Source: Lichina pygmaea (lineage: Eukaryota; Ascomycota; Lichinomycetes; Lichinales; Lichinaceae). Taken from it: a stretch of 64,000 nt of DNA. The notes beneath the pieces were generated by a model. It was not told where the DNA came from. It searched no databases and saw nothing but the letters and a program-made list of their open reading frames with translations. Location: contig OY730175.1 in assembly GCA_963422465.1 (NCBI GenBank), forward strand, positions 2,356,001 through 2,420,000, given 5' to 3'. Both the position numbers and the translations under genes were made by a program. This document shows, one piece after another, positions 1-10,589 of the stretch (position 1 is its first letter; each line of letters begins with the position of its first letter).

Positions 1-832
1 GGGCTTGATCCATCAATAAGCATTACCTCTCATGTAAGTGGTTGCGAAGAGGGGCCACTTGTCCTTAGGCAGCTTTGTCTCTGGTTGGAATTGAAAGTAG
101 ACTTGGAGTTGCATAAGCCAGTCGTCAACCTTGTTTCTTTCACTGTAGAACAGGTCTGGCTTGGCGATGCTAATCTTTCCATCTGGGAAGTTGGGGTTGG
201 TTGCTCCTGAGGTACTCATCCTTGAGGGTCTTCAAAATGTTGTGGTCTGTACTGTACTGTCCTATCTGAGTATAGGATTAGGGTGAGAGGTGGAAGGCGG
301 GTTGGTTCTCGCAGGAGAGGAGTGTCAAGGAGTGCGAAGAGGTTTGGTGGAACGTGGTGGTGGTGACACCTGATCAACAGCTTCGTACAAAAGGATTGTA
401 TTGAAGTAGATCTAGTTGTCTGGATCACAACATGAGTTGAAGATGATTATTCCATAAGGGAACTATCACCAGACTATATAGTGCCCAGTTCGTGAGCATA
501 GTGAGCTCTGCTCACTTTGCTCACAGTTCATGCACACTGCGGTGAGCTGGGTGAGCTCTGCTCACTTTGCTCACTTGTTCATGCACGCTGCAGTGAGCTG
601 GGTGAGCTCTGCTCACTTTGCTCACTTTTCATGCACGCTGCAGTGAGCTGGGTGAGCTCTGCTCACTTTGCTCACTTGTTCGTGCATATGTATACTGCGG
701 CGAGCACCCTCCAGTTTGTCTCGCCGGTCACGTGACTGGTTCCCGTGTCACACTGCCTGGTACTTCCGTCCAGTATCCTGTCTGCTGCTTCCTGTGAGTA
801 TATAAAGACTGTGTTCCTCCTGGGTTGTAACA
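1..832 (-). mobile_element. Gypsy B: chromovirus LTR element, 5' end only
   Basis: This is the start of a Ty3/Gypsy element read leftwards and cut by the window edge. Positions 238-832 are its 5' LTR, beginning TGTTAC and ending CAACA when read on the minus strand. Positions 1-219 hold the start of gag (MSTSGATNPNFPDGKIS...), near-identical to the gag start of the chromodomain elements further right, so it belongs to that family. It sits directly against Gypsy C pol at 833, so it inserted into Gypsy C. It is a fossil with at least one break in the visible part. The other end and any TSD are outside the window. Confidence 0.85.
238..832 (-). repeat. LTR of Gypsy B (595 bp, B-type module)
   Basis: The LTR has TG...CA ends. 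It holds a tandem array of a ~50-bp unit containing GAGCTCTGCTCACTTTGCTC, one unit longer than the LTRs of Gypsy D. Next to the array are a GTCACGTGAC box (726-735) and a TATATAAAG box near 799 that points rightwards, against the element's own direction. The inner half is shared with the A-type LTRs. Confidence 0.85.
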
Positions 833-1700
833 TAGAACTTCTTCATGATCTGGCTGCGACAGGACAGCACCAGAGACATAGTCAGAAGTGTCAGTCTCAA
901 CAACACACTCCTTCTCCAGATCAAAGTGTTGCAGGATGGGTGTAGTGCTGAACACCTTCTTGATACTTTCAAACAAGTGCTGCTCTGGGGTTTCCCACTT
1001 GAAGGCAATATTCTTCTTGGTCAGAGCTGTGAGTGGGGATGCAAGCTTGGCAAAGTCTTTGATGAACCAGTGGTAGAAGTTTGCAAAGACAATGAAGCTC
1101 TGCACTTCCTTGAGACTGGCAGGAGGCTTCCACTCCTTGATCGCGTCAGTCTTGGCTGGGTCCATACTCACAGATCCGGGTCAGCTGTCTTCAGTGGCAA
1201 ACTGAATGATGAGGCCAAGGTACTTGACTTGATAGACTTCAAAGTCACACTTGGAGATGTCAACTTGCAGGCTTGCATCTTGTAGTTGACTGAGAACAAG
1301 CTTGACGTGCTTCCAGTATTCCTTGAGTATCTGACTGTAGACAAGGATGTCATCCACATAGGCAGTGCCAAAGACGTCAAGGATGTCAGGTCCCAAAACA
1401 TCATTGATGTAGTTCTGGAATATGCTTGGAGTATTGGCAAGACCAAAGAGTATGACAAGGTATTTGTAGAGGCCTGAGTGTGTGCGGAACACAGTCTTCT
1501 ATTCTTCACCTTCCTTCATCCGGATTTTTTTATTTTATTTTATTTGATTCTTACACTGGTAGTAGCTTTACAGCCATGCAGATCTTCTAGCTAATAGTGA
1601 ACTCCTTCAGAAAACCTTTGAAAGAATAAAAACTGAAGGCAGGGTGTGACTAGGGAATGTAACAAAAGGAATCTTGAAGTTTCTGGTAAGAGAAGAGAAT

Positions 1701-4700
1701 CTAGGTATTGGATTGGGAATAGTGGAGTTTGAAAGCTAGATTAAACTGGTTTAGTCTTTTCAAAGACATAAACCAGTACAAGAACTTCTGTAGTAGCTCT
1801 GGGTTTGAAATAATAGTGGTGAAGTCTTGGGGATTAAAAGAGACTTGTTGTCTTTGTCTTGAATAAAGAGAGCATGAAGAGGTGATATGTTTTGCAGTTT
1901 CTTCTGCTTGGCCACACACACATAGTGGGGTAGGGAAGTCAGGAGCTCCAGCTCTGAAAAGAAAACTTGCCAGACCAATTCTTCCAGTCCTGATTTGCAG
2001 TAGCAGACTTGCCTCAGCTTTCTGTAACTCTTTGTAGAGCTTCAGATTGTTTTTGTGTGGCTTTTGACAGAAAGTCTGCCAGCCTGGATAGCTTCTTCTT
2101 TTCTTCTCTTCCCATTGGTCTTCCCACTCTTTAGTAAAGAGCTTTTGTAGTTCTTTCTTTGAACTAGCCTGGTTAGTAGTTATTTGACTTAACCAAGTGA
2201 ATTTCCACTTAGGAGAGATAGTTGAGGATTTCTTTAAAGGTTTCTTCAAGAGAGAGGCATGGCTGGAAATAGTCGAAAAGATACTGTCAAGAAAGTATTT
2301 GAGAGGGGAGTTTTGAATAGAAGAAAGAAAACAGGCAGTGTGAAATTTAAAGTATAGGTCTAGAGGTAGAAGAAAAAGCTCACTCTCTAATAGAAAAGAA
2401 GGAGTGGCTTTGAAGGCACCCCCAATAAGTCTTAGGCATCTGTTTTGAAATGAAACAAGAGAAGAGATATTGGAGGATTTTCTTAGAGGGTTAAACCAGA
2501 TCCCCACTGCATAGCTCAGTAGAGATCTCAGTATAGCAGTGTACACCAGACATGATGTGTGAACTGGAAAGCCCCAAGTAGAATAGGAAGTTCTAGAAAG
2601 AGAAGAGAGTGCTTTCTGTACTTTTTGAAGAATAATCCTCTGGTGTTTGTGCCAGTGGAGCTTTGCATCTAGGTACACTCCAAGTACTCGCACTTCTTCT
2701 TTTGGTTTGAGAATCACATTCCCCAGTCTGAGCTTGAGCTGAAGATTGTCTGATCTTCTTCTGGAAAAATGAAGTATTTCATATTTCTCAGGTGAGAAGA
2801 CCATTCCATGTCTTGCAGCCCAGGATAGACATTTGTGGTGTGTGTTCTTTAACTTCAGAAGGTTACTTTTCAAGGAGTGACCAAAAGCAAGCAGATTTGT
2901 ATCATCTGCAAACCCCAGGGCAGATACACCAGAAGAGGGAGTATGCACAGTCTCATGCAATTCAGAAATGTAGAATAGAAAAAGAATAGGGGATAATGGA
3001 GAACCTTGAGAAACTCCACAATGAATAGGAATAGAATAAGACTCAGAATCATCAAAGACAAGAGTGGTAGAGCGCTTATCACAGAAGGAGTAGATCCAGG
3101 AAGCTAGCCAGGCAGGTATTCCTTTTCTTTTCAGAATTTGCTGTAGTATCTTGGGGAGAACTCTGTCATAGGCTCCTGAGATATCCAGTGAGAGTAGGGA
3201 TGCAACCATGCCTTCCTTCCAGACTTTTTCCACTTGGGAGGTTAGAAGGAAAAGTGCTGCTTCTGTGGATCTTCCTTTCCTAAAGCCCATCTGGATATCT
3301 GGCAATAGTCCAGCTTCTTCTGCTATCTTGCTTAGTCTGGCTGCAGCAATAGCTTCCATCAGCTTGCCTGTTGTGTTTAGCAGAGCTATAGGGCGCCAGG
3401 CTTTAGCTTGATTGTAGGTTCTCTTGCCAGGTTTCCTCAAGCAGACTGTTTTTGCATTCTTAAATCTTTCAGGGAAGTACTCCAGTTTCCAGCATGTTGA
3501 AGTCAGAATAGCTAGAGCTTGGCAGAACCTAGGCCCCAGAGCTCTCAGAAATCCATTTGGCAGCTTATCTCTCCCTCCTGCTGTGAAAGGTTTCTTCTTG
3601 GCCAGAATTTGCTCCACTTCTTCACATGTTACCTCCTGGGAGAGCTGTATCTCAGAGATAGTCTGGGAGCTTTCTGAGCCTGGTTCTGGAACTAGAGCTT
3701 TTGGAAAGAACTGTTGTGAGAAGGCTTTAGTCTTTTCCTCAAAGGTTTTGGCTATTCCTTCTTGTGTTTCCAGGTCAGGAACCAGAGGAAGATCAGGAGT
3801 CTTGTTGGCTTTGGACTTTCCCCACTTTGCAAGCTTCCAGAACTTTGAAGAGCTGGCCAGCTCATGGATTTGGTGTCTGAAAGTGTTCTGTTTTCCATCT
3901 CTGACTGCCTTTTTCTTGAGCTTAGTTGCTTGCTCAAGTTCCTCTTGACTTGCTTGCTTTTTTTGCACTTTTCTTCTTACTCTTCTTTCCTCTTTAACCT
4001 TGTTTTGGATCTCTTGATTCCACCAGGGAACTGAGTGGCCAGATTGCTTCTGGAGCTGTGTGGATTTGCTTGCTATTTCTTGGAGAAAGTTGTCAAGATA
4101 CTCCAAGTACTCATCCACTTCATATTTGTCTTGGAAGTGGAAGGGCAGGTGTAGCTTCTCACACTCTACTCTTGCAAGGTTTGAGTCCAGTGTTCTCCAG
4201 TTTCTTTCTGGTTTCCAGATTTTCCTTGGAGGATCCAGGTCCAGGCAGGTTAGTACAGGTCTGTGGTCAGACCCATGAAAGAACTGAAAAGCCACTTTAG
4301 AGAAAATCAGAGAGTTAGAAAGAGAAGAAGAAATAAAAGACAGATCAATAGAAGAACATGGTTTTTCAGAAAGAGATCTTGCTCTGGTAGGGGTGAAAGG
4401 TGCAATAGCTAAATCCAGATTTAAATCTTTCATTAGGTCTTGAAACTTGTTTGCAGTCTCAGAGTACAGTCTTCTTTTCTTTGACCAGTCTGGGTGGTGA
4501 AGATTTGAGTCTGTGAGAAGAATATGTTGTCCTTGTTCTTGTAAAGCATTTTGGAGTAAACAGAGAAGAGCTTCTGATGCCTCTGTGTAGTTTTCTTGAC
4601 TTGATGGGGTGAAGTAGAGATTATGTACCCAAAGAGAAGTAGAAGAGTTTTCCAAGTAGATTTCAAGAGAAACAAAGTCTTTATTCCAGAAGGTAGGATG

Positions 4701-4943
4701 AAGAGAAGAGAGTTTCAGATTTTTATTAATAAGAAAAAGTGTTCTGCCAATCTCTGAACAGTAGAGAGGAAGAAAGGAAGAGAAAACAGTTGAAGTGCTT
4801 GTTTCTAGGTGAGAGTTTTTCCAGGGCTCTTGAAGTGCAATAATGTCCACCTCTTGGAGAGCTGAGGTTGCTAGCAGTAGCTCTTGGACTGATTGGCTTT
4901 TTTGCACATTATACTGGAGAAGTGTCAGCTTTGTGTCTTTCAT
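1701..4943 (-). CDS. LINE 1 ORF2: endonuclease and reverse transcriptase
   Basis: A 1080-aa protein that nicks the target DNA and copies the element RNA onto it. Residues ~5-230 are an endonuclease/exonuclease/phosphatase domain (LLQYNVQKSQ near the start, IIALQEPW, and a catalytic SDHRP near residue 224). Reverse transcriptase spans ~500-780: SLDISGAYD at ~584, the GVSQGSP turn at ~642 and the FADD catalytic motif at ~677. A terminal CxC...H...C zinc motif lies at ~1005-1023 (CVCGQAEETAKHITSSC). The usual VPQGSP motif reads VSQGSP here, while LINE 2 and LINE 3 keep the proline, so activity of this copy may be reduced. No RNase H motif is seen between reverse transcriptase and the zinc motif. 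The start codon overlaps the ORF1 stop as ATGA. Confidence 0.93.
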   Translation of the reverse strand: MKDTKLTLLQYNVQKSQSVQELLLATSALQEVDIIALQEPWKNSHLETSTSTVFSSFLPLYCSEIGRTLFLINKNLKLSSLHPTFWNKDFVSLEIYLENSSTSLWVHNLYFTPSSQENYTEASEALLCLLQNALQEQGQHILLTDSNLHHPDWSKKRRLYSETANKFQDLMKDLNLDLAIAPFTPTRARSLSEKPCSSIDLSFISSSLSNSLIFSKVAFQFFHGSDHRPVLTCLDLDPPRKIWKPERNWRTLDSNLARVECEKLHLPFHFQDKYEVDEYLEYLDNFLQEIASKSTQLQKQSGHSVPWWNQEIQNKVKEERRVRRKVQKKQASQEELEQATKLKKKAVRDGKQNTFRHQIHELASSSKFWKLAKWGKSKANKTPDLPLVPDLETQEGIAKTFEEKTKAFSQQFFPKALVPEPGSESSQTISEIQLSQEVTCEEVEQILAKKKPFTAGGRDKLPNGFLRALGPRFCQALAILTSTCWKLEYFPERFKNAKTVCLRKPGKRTYNQAKAWRPIALLNTTGKLMEAIAAARLSKIAEEAGLLPDIQMGFRKGRSTEAALFLLTSQVEKVWKEGMVASLLSLDISGAYDRVLPKILQQILKRKGIPAWLASWIYSFCDKRSTTLVFDDSESYSIPIHCGVSQGSPLSPILFLFYISELHETVHTPSSGVSALGFADDTNLLAFGHSLKSNLLKLKNTHHKCLSWAARHGMVFSPEKYEILHFSRRRSDNLQLKLRLGNVILKPKEEVRVLGVYLDAKLHWHKHQRIILQKVQKALSSLSRTSYSTWGFPVHTSCLVYTAILRSLLSYAVGIWFNPLRKSSNISSLVSFQNRCLRLIGGAFKATPSFLLESELFLLPLDLYFKFHTACFLSSIQNSPLKYFLDSIFSTISSHASLLKKPLKKSSTISPKWKFTWLSQITTNQASSKKELQKLFTKEWEDQWEEKKRRSYPGWQTFCQKPHKNNLKLYKELQKAEASLLLQIRTGRIGLASFLFRAGAPDFPTPLCVCGQAEETAKHITSSCSLYSRQRQQVSFNPQDFTTIISNPELLQKFLYWFMSLKRLNQFNLAFKLHYSQSNT

Positions 4944-6331
4944 GCAGACATCTCAGCATCAAAGATCTTGAAGGAGTTAGCTGGTAGCTTTCCTCCAGAG
5001 TTGGCTGATCTTGAAGAAAGAATTTGCACTTCTGGGAGTGCACCTCTGAGTCTCTCTGAGCTTCTGCTTGGCTCAGCTGTTTTACGTTTTTTCCCCCCTG
5101 GTAGAGACTGAGAGAGAGGGAAAGACATAACTGGGGGGGGTTGTAGAGCTGGAACAGAGGTAGCTGTTGGGATCTCATATTTTCCTGGGCGTGTGTTCCA
5201 TGCTTCTCTTGCCTTCTTGGCTGCTTCCTGGTGTACTGGACAGACACTGGCCCAGGCTGGGTGAGCTCCTCTGCAGTTGCAGCATTTTGGCTTGAGAAGC
5301 TGTTCAGGAACTTGGCAGGCTCTTCTTTCATGCTGGCCTCCACAGGCACCACACACAGCTTTGTTCTTGCAGAAGCGTGCTTGGTGCCCATAGCCAAAGC
5401 ACTTGAAACATTGTGCAATAACTGTGTCTGCCAGAAAAGGTTCTGCTTCATGCATCCTGTGCCCCAGCACTAGCCCACTCTCAATCAAAAGATTGGCTTG
5501 TTCAGGGGTAGCCAGATCCAGGTGGAGAGAGGTAACTGGCTTCTTTTGAGCTATAGCCTTCTTAGACCAGTAGGCTCTCAGGATGGTGATTTGCTTGCTC
5601 AGAGATGGGTTGCTGTTCTGGATTATCTGGCGGGTTTTCTCCAGGTCTTCAGGTTGGATATCTTCTGTTCTGACTCCATGGATCAGAACTGGGAATCTCT
5701 TGGGCTGGATGGTTGCTTCCTTTGTGAAGATAGCTGATACCCAGGCAGGGTTTTTCTCTAGGAAGACTTTAGTCTCTTGGCTTTCTGTGTTAATAAGGAT
5801 ATCCCCTGAAGGAAGTTTCCTTACTGCTCTGACCTGCTTGTTGTAGGGGCTGGGTAGTCTGTCTTGAAGAGCCTGGAAAAGCTGGATGTGAGTTCTATTA
5901 GCTATGTCAGGTGGCTGGATACCAGGATGTACAAGAACTTCTTTGAGAATTCTTGCAGGTAGAGGGATTTGTGCTGGAATAGATTTTTGGACAGCCTGGG
6001 CATATGATGGCTTGGCTTCTTGTTTGTCCAGCCGCTTGTTGATATTCTCCAGCTCCTGGAAGATTCTGTTGGTGAGGCCAGTGGAGCTAGACTGGGCTTC
6101 TGTAGGGAAGGAGTTCTTTTTGATATTTTCCCAGCTTTTCAGAATGGATTCTGGGACTGGTTGAGTTTTGATCCAGGAGTCTACTAGTTTGTAGTCACTC
6201 TGGGGAGCTGGTTGGGGGGTAGGAGAGCTGGACTGGGTGCTAGCCAGACTGGGAGCTGGTTGGGAGAGTATAGCTGGTGTAGCTCTGGTGTTACTTTCTG
6301 AAAAGGTGGGTTTTTTCTTCTTGGGAGCCAT
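4940..6331 (-). CDS. LINE 1 ORF1: CCHC zinc-knuckle RNA-binding protein
   Basis: A 463-aa protein expected to coat the element RNA. The N-terminus is basic (MAPKKKKP), followed by a Pro/Ser/Gln-rich low-complexity stretch and a central domain with KLPSGDI. Three zinc knuckles follow: CFKCFGYGHQARFC at ~305-320, CGACGGQHERRAC at ~322-336 and CCNCRGAHPAWASVC at ~347-362. A basic tail (GGKKRKTAEPSRSSERLRG) follows. The frame is open from start to stop. The last codons overlap ORF2 by four bases (ATGA), which suggests that ORF2 is reached by termination and reinitiation. Confidence 0.92.
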   Translation of the reverse strand: MAPKKKKPTFSESNTRATPAILSQPAPSLASTQSSSPTPQPAPQSDYKLVDSWIKTQPVPESILKSWENIKKNSFPTEAQSSSTGLTNRIFQELENINKRLDKQEAKPSYAQAVQKSIPAQIPLPARILKEVLVHPGIQPPDIANRTHIQLFQALQDRLPSPYNKQVRAVRKLPSGDILINTESQETKVFLEKNPAWVSAIFTKEATIQPKRFPVLIHGVRTEDIQPEDLEKTRQIIQNSNPSLSKQITILRAYWSKKAIAQKKPVTSLHLDLATPEQANLLIESGLVLGHRMHEAEPFLADTVIAQCFKCFGYGHQARFCKNKAVCGACGGQHERRACQVPEQLLKPKCCNCRGAHPAWASVCPVHQEAAKKAREAWNTRPGKYEIPTATSVPALQPPPVMSFPLSQSLPGGKKRKTAEPSRSSERLRGALPEVQILSSRSANSGGKLPANSFKIFDAEMSA

Positions 6332-8400
6332 GTTAGAGATTGTTTGGCACTGGTTGGGTGTTTCCTGTCTGCAGAGTACTGCCAGAAAGAAGAGTCACCT
6401 GGTTTCCCAGCAGTAATAATCTAGTCCTGGGACCAATCCCCAAGACTAGACTTTCCTGGGCAGCTTTTTCCAACTAAGCTCTGGGCAAAGCTAGAAGTAT
6501 TAACCTAGACTAGGGACCAGACCCCCTATCTAGACTTTCCTTGAGCCAAAGACTCTGCTAGCTCCAGAGTCAGTCAGACTCTAACTATTCCTCTTATCCT
6601 GAGACTCTCTCTCTGGTTGTGGGTAGATTGCTGGTTGTTGAAGAAGATCGTGGATTCAAGATCACAACTTTTGACAAACAGGTGTGATTCTCAAAGGTGA
6701 TGGGTTTTCACCTTAAGGTTTGGGTGGTTTCAGAGAGGAACTCGGCTGTTTTCCAGAACATATGACAAATTGTGGTGTTTGTCAAAATTGATGGTCCTTG
6801 AAGAACGTGGTTCTGGGAAGAGTTTTTGTCCTTCATCCGGATACAGTTGAAGGCACTAACAATGTCAAGCTTGGTGTACCACACAGCTTTGTAAAGCTGG
6901 TCCAACATCTCCCAGATCAGTGGTAGGGGGTAACAGTTCTTGATGGTGATGGTGTTGAGTGCTCTGTAGTCTACACAGAAACACAATCCACCTTCTGGCT
7001 TCTTGACAAAAAGGACTGGTGCAGCAGCAGGTGATGAAGATACTTGAATAAAGCTCTTGTTCAGGTTCTCTGTCAGGTACTTCTTGAGAACTTCAAGTTC
7101 TTCTCTGCTTATACTGTACAGAGGTCCAGAGGATGCCTGGGTTCCTGGTTCCATCTTGATCTTGTAGTCAACTCCTGGGTGTAGAGAAGGAAGCTTGTCA
7201 GCATCATCCTTGCTGAAGATGTCCAGGAACTTGTGGTACTGAGCAGGGAGAAGTGTGGCAGAATCCACACACTTCTTTGGCTTCAACACCTGCTCAATGT
7301 CTCTCAGAGAAACACTGAACACCTGGTGATCTAGCTTGGCAGTAAGGAGAGAAAATGCGGCAGTATTGATGGGGATTGGTGTGGCAGAAAGAGGCTTGGG
7401 ATCCTGAGGCTTTCCAGCAGACATCTTGGCTTCAAGATCTAAAGAGATTGGATAGCTATTGTTTGACTTGAGGTATGCAGATTGGCAGTGATCTGACTTG
7501 AATATGATTAAGGTGTTTGTCCAATCAATATGTGGCCTGTGCTTCTGGAGCCATGGCATCCCCAGAATCACATCATAGTGAAGACCAGGAGACACAAAGA
7601 GAGAGACTTCTTCCTGGTACACACCATGTGCTGTGGTCATGATTGTCTTGGCAAGATGTGTGGTTTGTGATGTCTTGCCATCAAACAATCGCAATATGTG
7701 TGGGTAGGGGAGAGGTTCTTGGTGAAGAGATTGCGCAAAGAAAACACCAATGCAGCTAAATGCTGAACAGCCAGAGTCAATAAGAGTATTGCACTTGAAT
7801 TTCCCATCTAGAATACAAGGAAGAAACAAGCACTTGCTGTCTAATTGCTGGTCTGGAGACAGATAGCCAACATGGAGATTCTTTTCATGTTCTTGGGCAC
7901 AACAATGACCAAGGACTACTTGTTTTCTGACTCTGGAGTAGTCTCAACAGTGGCAGACTTGGTGGTGGTTGTGGTGGTGGCAACAACAGGCATGCTTTTC
8001 ACTGGACAGAAGGTTGAGACATGACCTTGGTTCCCACAGTAGAAGCAGAGGCCTTTGCTTCAGTGATATTCTCACTCTTCTGGTATCAGCTTAGAGTGGC
8101 TGAGATCCATGGTAGGACTTGATGGCTGTGGCGTGAAGGCTGGCTTGATGAACCCTGGATGCAGAACTGAAGCTCCTGACTGTAGAACTGAGGCTTGGGT
8201 GGAAGGTACTTGATGTGGACGGCAAGAGTTGGCAGAAGTGGCATACAACTGGTTGTCCTGCAGCTGGCATTCCTCAACAAGCTTCTGATAGCTGATGTCC
8301 TTGAGGTTGATGCTGACAAGCTGCTTGGCAAGCTCTTCAGAGACAGTGTATTGAAGATAGCACTTCAAGGCCTTGTTGTTGAAGTCTGTGCGTGGAGTAT

Positions 8401-10072
8401 TTTTTATTTTTTTATTTGATTCTTACACTGGTAGTAGCTTTACAGCCATGCAGATCTTCTAGCTAATAGTGAACTCCTTCAGAAAACCTTTGAAAGAATA
8501 AAAACTGAAGGCAGGGTGTGACTAGGGAATGTAACAAAAGAAATCTTGAAGTTCCTGGTAAGAGAAGAGAATCTAGGTATTGGATTGGGAATAGTGGAGT
8601 TTGAAAGCTAGATTAAACTGGTTTAGTCTTTTCAAAGACATAAACCAGTACAAGAACTTCTGTAGTAGCTCTGGGTTTGAAATAATAGTGGTGAAGTCTT
8701 GGGGATTAAAAGAGACTTGTTGTCTTTGTCTTGAATAAAGAGAGCATGAAGAGGTGATATGTTTTGCAGTTTCTTCTGCTTGGCCACACACACATAGTGG
8801 GGTAGGGAAGTCAGGAGCTCCAGCTCTGAAAAGAAAACTTGCCAGACCAATTCTTCCAGTCCTGATTTGCAGTAGCAGACTTGCCTCAGCTTTCTGTAAC
8901 TTTTTGTAGAGCTTCAGATTGTTTTTGTGTGGCTTTTGACAGAAAGTCTGCCAGCCTGGATAGCTTCTTCTTTTCTTCTCTTCCCATTGGTCTTCCCACT
9001 CTTTAGTAAAGAGCTTTTGTAGTTCTTTCTTTGAACTAGCCTGGTTAGTAGTTATTTGACTTAACCAAGTGAATTTCCACTTAGGAGAGATAGTTGAGGA
9101 TTTCTTTAAAGGTTTCTTCAAGAGAGAGGCATGGCTGGAAATAGTCGAAAAGATACTGTCAAGAAAGTATTTGAGAGGGGAGTTTTGAATAGAAGAAAGA
9201 AAACAGGCAGTGTGAAATTTAAAGTATAGGTCTAGAGGTAGAAGAAAAAGCTCACTCTCTAATAGAAAAGAAGGAGTGGCTTTGAAGGCACCCCCAATAA
9301 GTCTTAGGCATCTGTTTTGAAATGAAACAAGAGAAGAGATATTGGAGGATTTTCTTAGAGGGTTAAACCAGATCCCCACTGCATAGCTCAGTAGAGATCT
9401 CAGTATAGCAGTGTACACCAGACGTGATGTGTGAACTGGAAAGCCCCAAGTAGAATAGGAAGTTCTAGAAAGAGAAGAGAGTGCTTTCTGTGCTTTTTGA
9501 AGAATAATCCTCTGGTGTTTGTGCCAGTGGAGCTTTGCATCTAGGTACACTCCAAGTACTCGCACTTCTTCTTTTGGTTTGAGAATCACATTCCCCAGTC
9601 TGAGCTTGAGCTGAAGATTGTCTGATCTTCTTCTGGAAAAATGAAGTATTTCATATTTCTCAGGTGAGAAGACTATTCCATGTCTTGCAGCCCAGGATAG
9701 ACATTTGTGGTGTGTGTTCTTTAACTTCAGAAGGTTACTTTTCAAGGAGTGACCAAAAGCAAGCAGATTTGTATCATCTGCAAACCCCAGGGCAGATACA
9801 CCAGAAGAGGGAGTATGCACAGTCTCATGCAATTCAGAAATGTAGAATAGAAAAAGAATAGGGGATAATGGAGAACCTTGAGGAACTCCACAATGAATAG
9901 GAATAGAATAAGACTCAGAATCATCAAAGACAAGAGTGGTAGAGCGCTTATCACAGAAGGAGTAGATCCAGGAAGCTAGCCAGGCAGGTATTCCTTTTCT
10001 TTTCAGAATTTGCTGTAGTATCTTGGGGAGAACTCTGTCATAGACTCCTGAGATATCCAGTGAGAGTAGGGA
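8401..10072 (-). mobile_element. LINE 2: 5'-truncated copy of the LINE 1 family
   Basis: A 1.67-kb copy carrying only the 3' half of ORF2 and the 3' region. A 14-bp duplication, TGTGCGTGGAGTAT, flanks it at 8387-8400 and 10073-10086, with an A/T tail at 8401-8420. It lies in gag of Gypsy C. Across about 500 codons it differs from LINE 1 at only a handful of residues, so the two copies are very close in age. Confidence 0.93.
8573..10072 (-). pseudogene. LINE 2 ORF2 fragment (reverse transcriptase onward)
   Basis: The fragment starts at the SLDIS motif of reverse transcriptase and runs to the normal ORF2 stop. It keeps GVPQGSP, FADD and the terminal CVCGQAEETAKHITSSC zinc motif. The endonuclease is missing because of 5' truncation on insertion. 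By chance the upstream Gypsy C gag frame reads into it without a stop, giving an accidental long frame from ~10360. That fusion is an insertion by-product, not a gene. Confidence 0.9.
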
Positions 10073-10589
10073 TGTGCGTGGAGTATACTGATTGAACTCT
10101 GTGAAGAACTTGGCAAAGGAACAGTTGGCCTGACGCAAGGTGATAAGCTTTCTCTGAGCTAGGAACTCTGGGTCTGGGTCAGAGAAGGTGTTCCGGAGAT
10201 CTTGGATGATGTTGTGCCAGTCAATGTACTGGCCAGCCGTGATCTTAGCTGAGATGTAGGACTGCGCAGTGCCAGTCGTGCGTGAAAAAACATACACAAT
10301 CTGCGATGTTTCCGTGGAGTACCAGTCAGCGTTGAGTGTTATCTTGAGTGACAGTGACATGATGAAGCTCTCAAGCTTCTCATGCGTGATTTTCGTGTTT
10401 CCACTATTACCACTGAAGATCTCTGGGTCAGCAGTGTGTTCAGACTTGGACTTGGGAGTAGTGTTAGTAGCTTGAATTCACATGAACTCTGCAAACATGT
10501 TGCGAAGGAACTTGTTATTTCCAGCAACTGGCATGGCTTGGTCTGGTTGTTGAGACATGACAAGGACGTGAACATGGCTTGGTGAAGTG

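Larger units (their letters stand above)
1526..6827 (-). mobile_element. LINE 1: full-length non-LTR retrotransposon
   Basis: A 5.3-kb LINE read right to left: a 5' untranslated region of ~500 nt (6332-6827), ORF1 (4940-6331), ORF2 (1701-4943), a ~170-nt 3' region and an A/T-rich tail (1526-1550; TTTTATTTTATTT on the plus strand). A 14-bp target-site duplication, TCCTTCATCCGGAT, flanks it at 1512-1525 and 6828-6841. The insertion interrupts the reverse transcriptase of Gypsy C. Both frames are open, and LINE 2 nearly matches it over 1.67 kb, so the family moved recently. The layout (CCHC ORF1, endonuclease-reverse transcriptase ORF2) fits the fungal Tad1-like group, but no RNase H domain is visible. 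Confidence 0.93.

Noticed and set aside
8573-10360. A 595-aa open frame joining Gypsy C gag sequence to LINE reverse transcriptase
   Set aside because: The junction coincides exactly with the 14-bp target duplication of LINE 2, so the fusion is an accident of insertion.
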